The translations under genes and the position numbers were made by a program. This document shows, in pieces, positions 53,656 through 58,959 of a stretch of 64,000 nt of DNA (within the stretch, counting starts at the first letter, position 1; every line of letters starts with the position of its first letter). A model generated the notes under the pieces. That model did not search any database, was not told the DNA's origin, and saw only the letters and a program-made list of their open reading frames with translations. The stretch comes from Phormidium tenue FACHB-886 (GTDB taxonomy: Bacteria; Cyanobacteriota; Cyanobacteriia; Elainellales; Elainellaceae). The stretch lies in the NCBI RefSeq assembly GCF_014764505.1, contig NZ_JACXWX010000005.1, forward strand, positions 186,001-250,000. The letters run 5' to 3'.

Positions 53656-54716
53656 GGCTTGAGTCCTAGTAGCTGCATCGCCTGACTAACAGCCGCCGCC
53701 GCTGAATAGCCACTGCCGGTAGAGACAGGCGTAGGGGAAGGGGGATTGTGGTGAAGGTCGATCGCCAGCTGCCACAGATCCTGCAACTCGCGAGTTTCAT
53801 CGCATTTGAGGCTGTAGTTGGAATGGAGCGCTGAGGTGTCTTTGCGCCTCAGAATCTTGTTGATGTTGGGCAGGTTGGGCTGTCCGTTGGGCAGGTCGTA
53901 AATGCTGCCGGGCTTGTGCGGATTGCGCCCGGTCTGAAGAACTGCCTGCACCATCTGCGGGTGAAAGCTGCCATCTTCCAGCCGCCATGGTGGGCGCTTG
54001 TGCTGCTTGTAAAACTCACGCCAGTTTTCCACAGGCGGCGGCGCAGCGGCGGAAAAGTCGTCCTGTTTCTCACCTACAGGCTGAGTTGTTAACAGCGGTT
54101 CCAAGCATTGACGATCGCAGTTCCCTTCCGGCTTGGGTTCGGATTCCATTTCCGAAACCGTTTCGGATTTAACTTCGATCGCTTCTTCGTTTTTGTGGGT
54201 GGGTGCGCTGTTTAAACAAGTTTGATTAGTATTTAAAGTCTTTAAAGTATGAGGAGATCTAGAACCCTTGTCCTGTGCGGATTCTGGAGGCTGAAAGTTG
54301 TCTGTAGACAACAATTGTTGTGTAGCGATCATCTCGGTTGTCTGTAGACAACTCAAATGATCTGTAGACAACTCAGATGATCCACAGACAACACCTTGAT
54401 CACTACACAACGGGTTGTCTGTAGACAACGGGTTGTCTGTAGACAACACCCCTTTGGAGTGCAACCGGACTTTAGCGTGGGTAATTTCCAGGTCAATCCA
54501 GCTTTTTTCGTTCAATGCCTTTAATGCCCGACTGACCGTACCTTTGTTGACCTTTAGTTGATTGGCGATTGATGTCACCTCAACTTCAATGTCTCTATCC
54601 CCAAAGGGGTCAAGTGTCCTCAAATAGAATAAAACTGCCATCTCTGCAGGCTTTAGCTCTGCATAGGCTTTCAGCCATTCATCGGTTGTCAGAGGATAGT
54701 AGAGTCGCTTGCTCAC
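53652..54716 (-). CDS. Winged-helix replication initiator (lambda O-like) with internal iterons
   Basis: 354 residues, GTG start at 54716 behind a GGAGGTGAGGA stretch. Residues 1-85 form a winged helix (KPAEMAVLFYLRTLDPFGDRD ... TSIANQLKVNKGTVSRALKAL) like RepA/O-type DNA-binding domains. Residues about 90-140 are a linker in which LSTDN or a variant recurs; each is encoded by a 16-bp palindrome. A Ser/Pro-rich linker and a conserved-looking C-terminal part (ENWREFYKQHKRPPWRLEDG) follow, which could contact the loader encoded next. Lambda O has the same order of DNA-binding domain, origin within the gene, and loader gene after it. It also holds one dispersed palindrome (54152-54166). Confidence 0.65.
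   Translation of the reverse strand: MSKRLYYPLTTDEWLKAYAELKPAEMAVLFYLRTLDPFGDRDIEVEVTSIANQLKVNKGTVSRALKALNEKSWIDLEITHAKVRLHSKGVLSTDNPLSTDNPLCSDQGVVCGSSELSTDHLSCLQTTEMIATQQLLSTDNFQPPESAQDKGSRSPHTLKTLNTNQTCLNSAPTHKNEEAIEVKSETVSEMESEPKPEGNCDRQCLEPLLTTQPVGEKQDDFSAAAPPPVENWREFYKQHKRPPWRLEDGSFHPQMVQAVLQTGRNPHKPGSIYDLPNGQPNLPNINKILRRKDTSALHSNYSLKCDETRELQDLWQLAIDLHHNPPSPTPVSTGSGYSAAAAVSQAMQLLGLKP
54152..54166. repeat. Dispersed palindrome copy 2
   Basis: CCGAAACCGTTTCGG, the reverse-strand form of the same 15-mer, in the initiator gene 45 bp beyond the AT-rich stretch. Encodes part of KSETVSE, the same residues as copy 1. Confidence 0.7.
54211..54250. other. AT-rich candidate unwinding element
   Basis: 40 nt with 33 A/T inside the initiator gene, beside the iterons and far richer in A/T than the coding sequence around it. 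Contains the direct repeat TTTAAAGT twice, 10 bp apart. Position and composition fit a DNA unwinding element. Confidence 0.55.
54297..54447. repeat. Palindromic iteron cluster, candidate replication origin
   Basis: Four perfect copies of GTTGTCTGTAGACAAC at 54297-54312, 54337-54352, 54414-54429 and 54432-54447, plus two degenerate copies at 54361-54372 and 54381-54392. The last two perfect copies are 18 bp apart. All are inside the initiator gene, where each unit encodes LSTDN or a variant. Confidence 0.75.
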
Positions 54717-54802
54717 TCCTCACCTCCGAGGGCGTATCTTTCGTGGTTCATGGTTTTATCTCTTTGCATTGGTTGAGGTAAGGACTTGGTTGGTCAAAAC
54801 TT

Positions 54803-55003
54803 TTAATTCGCAGCGTCAAACAAACTCTGCTGCACTGGCACTGGACGGGCTTCCTCAATCACGTCGATCGCTCACTCGATCGCCTCTATCCGATGAGCCG
54901 CTGTTTTCTGCGAAAGCTTGCCGTCTCTGACCCAGTTGGGATAAACCGACTTCCGCACACCCAGTTCACGTCGCAGCTCTGCCAAAACTTGCTCAGGTGT
55001 CAT
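54803..55003 (-). pseudogene. Small phage-type protein interrupted by a TGA
   Basis: ATG 55003 overlaps the stop of the gene above (ATGA). The frame encodes MTPEQVLAELRRELGVRKSV and continues for 43 residues to a TGA at 54872-54874, after which the same frame continues for 22 residues to TAA at 54803. The N-terminus is that of a common phage/element protein (MTPEQVLxELRREL.xRxxVYPxWV) that normally runs on. A CGA to TGA change would explain the stop. The 43-residue product may still be made. Confidence 0.6.
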
Positions 55004-55395
55004 GCTGCATCTCCCTCGTCTGCCGCACTAGCAGCAGCTGCACCGTCTTCGTGTCCAAACTCCAGCCAGTCAATGAAAGCCGCTGCTAGTGCGATCGCCA
55101 TATCCTCGTCGCTTTCAGAGAAGCGAGCGGGCAGTTCCGTGTCTAGCAGTTTCACCATCCACTGCCCTCGGCTGTGTCGGATTTCCAGCAGCACTTCGGG
55201 AGGCAGCGCTAAAACGATCGCCCTCAGCAAATAGGCGAGTCCCTGCTGATGGAGCCGATCGTCCTCTGCACTGAGTTCGATGCTCAACGGGGAGTCATTA
55301 ATCTGCACCTGGTACCAAGTGCCATGGATTTGTTTGCAGAGGCTTGGCTGCAATTCTGCCAAGCGTTTGAGTAAGGGTTCTAAGTCCTTCGTCAC
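55000..55395 (-). CDS. Unknown element protein
   Basis: 131 residues, GTG start at 55395 within GGAGGAATGACGTG. An alpha/beta pattern: LEPLLKRLAELQPSLCKQI, WYQVQINDSPLSIELSAEDDRLHQQGLAYLLRAIVLAL, and an Ala/Glu/Asp-rich tail. No family recognised. Confidence 0.6.
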   Translation of the reverse strand: MTKDLEPLLKRLAELQPSLCKQIHGTWYQVQINDSPLSIELSAEDDRLHQQGLAYLLRAIVLALPPEVLLEIRHSRGQWMVKLLDTELPARFSESDEDMAIALAAAFIDWLEFGHEDGAAAASAADEGDAA

Positions 55396-55396
55396 G

Positions 55397-56269
55397 TCAT
55401 TCCTCCCAGTTGGGGTAAAAGTTCTCTAGCCAAAACAGCAGGGCATTGCGGTTGTAGTAGCCCTCGATCGCCTCGATCGTTGGCATCTTCAGCAGGTGGT
55501 GCAGCTCTCGAAATGCAGCCGCATCTCCTCGCAGCAGGCGAGTGATTAAGTGGGGCGTTAGGTTGCAGTTTTGAATCTGTCTGCCTGCTGCTAGCTCGAT
55601 CGCAATCCCTACCCAGCGCTGCTTCCAGTTCACTAGCAGCGGCTCTAGCCGTTCATCGCTGCTGAATGACAAACTCCCATCACTCCAGCGGACGATCGGC
55701 TGCTCTGATCGGGTAGCTCGGTGCAGCTTCCAGCCTTCCACCACGCCATAACGCTCGGAAGGTAAGCCCTGAAACTCCACAACAAACCAGCCTGGCTCCA
55801 GCGGCAGTGGTGGGCGATAGAGGTTTGTGGGTGAACTGCTCCTGGCTCGCTCCTTATGAACGAATGCTCCTTTGTCTGCCAAGCGACGGCAGGCAGTATT
55901 CAAGGAATGAATGCCCATCTGATAGCCTTCGCTTTCAGCGCGGCGTTTAATCTCTGAGGTGTTGAGCGAAGGAGTTCCAGGGGGCAGCAGCTCTAACAGA
56001 ATCTGCTCATAGCGCTCGATCGTCGTGGGTCGGGCAAGGCGATCGTCAAAAACAGCAACGGTTGCGGTTATCTGAAAGCGACGGCGTTCCACTACTGAAT
56101 AGCGGCCCGTCGATCGCAACCACAGCTCAACGAACTCATCGTCAATCTGCTTCTGCAGGACAGCGACACGCCGCCAGCGTTTCTGGAAGAAGCATTCAAA
56201 CTCATCGCCCCGCCGCAATTCGCTGTAAGGCTTGAGAGTGGTAGAACGTGGGTTGAGGGAGGCGATCAT
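55397..56269 (-). CDS. Unknown element protein with winged-helix-like segment
   Basis: 290 residues. SLNTSEIKRRAESEGYQMGIHSLNTACRRLADKGAFVHKERARSSSPTNLYRPP looks like a winged helix (recognition helix HSLNTACRRLADKG), preceded by a beta-barrel-like region (YSELRRGDEFECFFQKRWRRVAVLQKQ). The C-terminal third is helical. Coupled by ATGA to the gene above. Possible DNA-binding replication or regulation factor; no named family. Confidence 0.6.
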   Translation of the reverse strand: MIASLNPRSTTLKPYSELRRGDEFECFFQKRWRRVAVLQKQIDDEFVELWLRSTGRYSVVERRRFQITATVAVFDDRLARPTTIERYEQILLELLPPGTPSLNTSEIKRRAESEGYQMGIHSLNTACRRLADKGAFVHKERARSSSPTNLYRPPLPLEPGWFVVEFQGLPSERYGVVEGWKLHRATRSEQPIVRWSDGSLSFSSDERLEPLLVNWKQRWVGIAIELAAGRQIQNCNLTPHLITRLLRGDAAAFRELHHLLKMPTIEAIEGYYNRNALLFWLENFYPNWEE

Positions 56270-56529
56270 TTTCTACCTCCACACTTGGAGCCGTGGCGCT
56301 GCCAGATCACGTCTAGTACGCTTAGCTCACGCTTGGAGATGACGGACTTAGCGCGAAGCCGCGCTATGAATTCCCCTTCAAAACAGGTCAAACCCGCAAG
56401 ATTACGTAAGCGATCTAATTTTTCACGGATCGTTAACTTGCGTGTTTCTCCTGACGATCTTTCCGGCTTTTCATGCTGTACACTTGTAGATGAAGATATC
56501 GAAGTGTAGCTCAGTGCTACAAAACGCAT
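56266..56529 (-). CDS. Small unknown element protein
   Basis: 87 residues from ATG 56529, chosen because AAGGAG lies 7 nt before it. A Ser/Thr-rich lead is followed by basic helices (KLTIREKLDRLRNLAGLTCFEGEFIARLRAKSVISKRELSVLDVIWQRHG). No family recognised. Confidence 0.55.
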   Translation of the reverse strand: MRFVALSYTSISSSTSVQHEKPERSSGETRKLTIREKLDRLRNLAGLTCFEGEFIARLRAKSVISKRELSVLDVIWQRHGSKCGGRK

Positions 56530-56602
56530 ATTGCAACTCCTTTGCAATGTGTGGAAGTGAAAAACAGTCGCTTGGCTTTGGACGGCTTAGGGCGGCTGTT
56601 TT

Positions 56603-56869
56603 TTATTGGGAAAACCAAGAGAGGCGTTGGGGCTGTGGCTCTAGCGCCTCTCTGCCTTTGGGGGTGATCGCGAAGCGCTGGGCATCTTCGCTGAAGTGGT
56701 ATGTCACAAGCTTTTGAGCAATTAGCGGATCGAGCGATCGTTTCAGCGCTTGGTAGTCATTGCTGGTTGCATCCAGCAGTTCGTAGCGGTAGCGATCGGC
56801 TGATTTCAATAGCTCTAGAATCGAGCGCTGCTGTGCATTGAAAGCGGGTAGATGCGGGCGATTGGTCAT
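56603..56869 (-). CDS. Small winged-helix protein
   Basis: 88 residues. AFNAQQRSILELLKSADRYRYELLDATSNDYQALKRSLDPLIAQKLVTYHFSEDAQRFAITPKGREAL has the helix-helix-helix-wing order of a winged-helix regulator. It is coupled to the small ribbon-helix-helix gene above by ATGA. Candidate early regulator of the operon. Confidence 0.65.
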   Translation of the reverse strand: MTNRPHLPAFNAQQRSILELLKSADRYRYELLDATSNDYQALKRSLDPLIAQKLVTYHFSEDAQRFAITPKGREALEPQPQRLSWFSQ

Positions 56870-57039
56870 GCGGCTTGCTCGCTTTGCTCAACCTGTTTCA
56901 GGCGATCGCATTCATCCAAATACTTTTCGAGAGCGGCAATGACGAGCTTTACTCGTTTGGTTCGTAGATCGAGAGCAGTTTGAGCTAAACGATGGTTTAG
57001 CTCCACGGGCAGCTCAAACGTTGCCTTGTGAATTTCCAT
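56866..57039 (-). CDS. Ribbon-helix-helix-like small protein, first gene of leftward operon
   Basis: 57 residues, ATG 57039, stop TGA 56866-56868 overlapping the next ATG. MEIHKATFELPVELNHRLAQ followed by TALDLRTKRVKLVIAALEKYLDE is the beta-alpha-alpha pattern of CopG/ParD-type DNA-binding proteins (KATFELPVEL strand, then two helices). It sits directly at the divergent control region, so it may repress its own operon. Confidence 0.65.
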   Translation of the reverse strand: MEIHKATFELPVELNHRLAQTALDLRTKRVKLVIAALEKYLDECDRLKQVEQSEQAA

Positions 57040-57179
57040 GTATCCCTGTAAAACTGTAGGATTATTTTCAAAATGATAATAGGCTTATCAGTAAAAATGC
57101 AATAGTCCTATCAGCTTTTTAGCGAAAGCTGTGTATATCAACTTGGCGATATTCTTGTTTTCAAATATCGAAAGCAGTT
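57040..57179. promoter_or_regulatory. Divergent control region of the element
   Basis: 140 bp between the leftward operon and the XRE repressor gene, strongly AT-rich. Operator-like inverted repeats: TGATAA-5-TTATCA (57074-57090), AGCTTT-6-AAAGCT (about 57113-57130) and GATATT-10-AATATC (57148-57169). CTTATCAG and CCTATCAG also repeat directly about 24 bp apart. The layout resembles a phage immunity switch. Confidence 0.55.
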
Positions 57180-57566
57180 TTGGATGTAGTGGAAACGGGG
57201 CAGAAACGAGAGCGACTGGCTAGCCTGTTAATTGATTTTGCTGAGAAAGAGGGATTATCAGGGCATCAATTGTCGAGGCGAATTGGTGTATCCCAACCTT
57301 CTACCAGAGCGTATTTGGATGGGGTGACATATCCATCGGAGGAAACGCGACGGAAGATTGCAAAAGCGATGGGACTAACGTTTGAAGAGTTTCAGTCCAA
57401 AATTGACGACACAGTCGTTCAGCGGGAACGAACCACTGAAGAAGTGTGCCGTGAGATTCGAATTATGTCCGATGAAGACTTTGTTGAGGTTGCAGGCGTT
57501 GTATTTGAACGATCGCTCGCTCAACTTCAGCTAAAGGCGCATGAGCTGACCAATCAGCCGCAATAG
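57180..57566 (+). CDS. XRE/Cro-CI-type HTH repressor
   Basis: 128 residues. HTH: RLASLLIDFAEKEGLSGHQLSRRIGVSQPSTRAYLDGVTYPSEETRRKIAKAMG, then a short helical C-terminal part (TTEEVCREIRIMSDEDFVEVAGVVFERSLAQL) likely for dimerisation. Starts TTG 57180 or GTG 57189; neither has a strong ribosome site. It faces the leftward replication operon across the control region, the expected position of an element repressor. It overlaps the opposite-strand gene by 36 bp at its 3' end. Confidence 0.85.
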   Translation: MDVVETGQKRERLASLLIDFAEKEGLSGHQLSRRIGVSQPSTRAYLDGVTYPSEETRRKIAKAMGLTFEEFQSKIDDTVVQRERTTEEVCREIRIMSDEDFVEVAGVVFERSLAQLQLKAHELTNQPQ

Positions 57567-57818
57567 ACAGGCATAGGCGCTAGGGTGCAAAGTCCCTGAT
57601 TCAACAAGTGGGTCTAGCACTGCATCAATTTTTGTGCGAATAATTTGCCGATCGATGAACTGCTGCGCCTTTGTGTAAGCAGCTTCAGAAGTCGGATAGT
57701 GTTCATGATCTGACAGCGGCTCTGCGCCTTCTTCCGCATCAGCATGGTATGCAAAAAACTGCCAAGTCGTTTGATTTGTCGATAGCACCATGATTTTCCA
57801 GTCTTGGTAAGAACGCAT
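57531..57818 (-). CDS. Small unknown element protein
   Basis: 95 residues, convergent with and overlapping the XRE gene. SYQDWKIMVLSTNQTTWQFFAYHADAEEG and HYPTSEAAYTKAQQFIDRQI, a beta-sheet then helix pattern with the Y-x-T-x-E-x-A-x-x-x-A-x-x-F-I-D motif seen in small phage and cyanobacterial proteins. The other reading frame over the same bases (57614-57925) looks like a shadow. Confidence 0.6.
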   Translation of the reverse strand: MRSYQDWKIMVLSTNQTTWQFFAYHADAEEGAEPLSDHEHYPTSEAAYTKAQQFIDRQIIRTKIDAVLDPLVESGTLHPSAYACLLRLIGQLMRL

Positions 57819-58008
57819 ATAGAGAACAAGTGATCCTTACCTTTACTAATGTGCTTAATTGCTTGGTTTGGCGCTTCAGGGCAGCCGAGCATGAAGTAAG
57901 TATCAGTCAGAATAGAGTTAGCCACCCCGATCGGCTCCCGTGGAAAGCAGCGGAGAGGGGTGGCTCCTCTTTGGGCACTCTGGTGGAATTCAATTCCACG
58001 GGAGAACC

Positions 58009-58284
58009 ATGCAACAGGAATTTAAATGGCGAGAGAATGTCTTGGCGATCGGCGTCCTGCTGACAATCCTCACCACAGTTACTTACAGTTGTGGACGACC
58101 CTGGACGTGTGCTGAGGCTGAGAGTGAACTGAAAGCCGTCGATCGCGAGCGTGAGCATGCTTACGATGCGCTTGATACGGGACTTGTTAATCTTGACTAC
58201 CGGGAGGATAACGCAGCATACGATCGCGCGCTTAACCGTTGGGCAGAGGCACAGCGTACTCGCGATAACAAATGTGCAGGCTGA
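58009..58284 (+). CDS. Small membrane-anchored helical protein
   Basis: 91 residues from ATG 58009. One membrane span (VLAIGVLLTILTTVTYSC, about 13-30), then a charged helix with a coiled-coil character (AEAESELKAVDREREHAYDAL). Similar small spanin- or Lys-type proteins occur in phages, but no specific motif identifies it. Confidence 0.55.
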   Translation: MQQEFKWRENVLAIGVLLTILTTVTYSCGRPWTCAEAESELKAVDREREHAYDALDTGLVNLDYREDNAAYDRALNRWAEAQRTRDNKCAG

Positions 58285-58308
58285 CCACAACTAAGCTCCT
58301 TGCCAAAT

Positions 58309-58323
58309 CCGAAACGGTTTCAT
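58309..58323. repeat. Dispersed palindrome copy 3 (imperfect)
   Basis: CCGAAACGGTTTCAT, 13 of 15 positions as in the other copies, with the same AAATCC and TTTTGGA flanks. Intergenic, 25 bp after the membrane-protein stop. Confidence 0.6.
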
Positions 58324-58367
58324 TTTTGGAAGCGGTTCAACTCAGACAAGAAATGGCGATATCATGA

Positions 58368-58391
58368 CCGAACAGTTCACCCGAACAGTTC
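58368..58391. promoter_or_regulatory. Tandem operator-like repeat at a start codon
   Basis: CCGAACAGTTC occurs twice, 13 bp apart (58368-58378 and 58381-58391), and each contains the near-palindrome GAAC-A-GTTC. The second ends 3 bp before the ATG at 58395, so a bound protein would block translation start or transcription. Confidence 0.5.
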
Positions 58392-58394
58392 GCC

Positions 58395-58922
58395 ATGACC
58401 ACCACAACCCTCGATCGCTTCCCGATTGCCCAGCTCCCCGATCGCTACACTATCGGGCGCACTGCTCTTTACGATCGCATCAATGCGCTGTCGATCGAGC
58501 CAGAGAGGGAGCGCAATCGCGCCTATGTTAGCCCAGAGCAGCTTCGCCTGTTGGATGCTCTAGACACTCACCTGAAGCAGGGCAAGACTGTGGAAGCATT
58601 CCTTAACCGCTTGAGCGAACAGAGTGAACTGTCCGTTATGTCTGTTCAGCCAGCGAACGAACAGAGTGAACTAACTCCCTTGCCGCCAAGCTGGATGCTG
58701 CTTGTAGAGTCGCTTGCTGCTCGCCTCACGCCACAGCCGCTAGACCCGCTGCTGCCTCAGCGACAGCTGGAGGAGATAGCCGATCGCGGGTGGGTGGTGT
58801 CGAGTTCGCAGCTCCGGCAGGTGCTAGGGGTGAACGTTCGGGAGGGTGAACGGTTAGGGTTTGTTTTCAGACGATCGGGCAGAGTGGGGCGGGAGTGTGG
58901 GTGGAAAGTGGTGAAGGTGTAA
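58395..58922 (+). CDS. Putative DNA-binding element protein
   Basis: 175 residues. The N-terminus RFPIAQLPDRYTIGRTALYDRINALSIEPERERNRAYVSPEQLRLLDALDTHLKQG has the helix-turn-helix-plus-wing order of MerR-like excisionase/regulator domains. The middle repeats EQSEL twice. The C-terminal part (LEEIADRGWVVSSSQLRQVLGV ... RLGFVFRRSGRVGRECGWKV) looks like a second winged-helix motif. Two operator-like repeats precede its ATG, suggesting autoregulation. I know this type from cyanobacterial mobile elements; exact role unknown. Confidence 0.65.
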   Translation: MTTTTLDRFPIAQLPDRYTIGRTALYDRINALSIEPERERNRAYVSPEQLRLLDALDTHLKQGKTVEAFLNRLSEQSELSVMSVQPANEQSELTPLPPSWMLLVESLAARLTPQPLDPLLPQRQLEEIADRGWVVSSSQLRQVLGVNVREGERLGFVFRRSGRVGRECGWKVVKV

Positions 58923-58959
58923 GCAAAATTGCTAGAGCGGTGATTTGGTAGGCGATCGC

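Noticed and set aside
57614-57925. 103-residue minus-strand frame
   Set aside because: It covers the same bases as the more protein-like 95-residue gene (57531-57818) in another frame and is rich in Lys/Ser/Arg without pattern.
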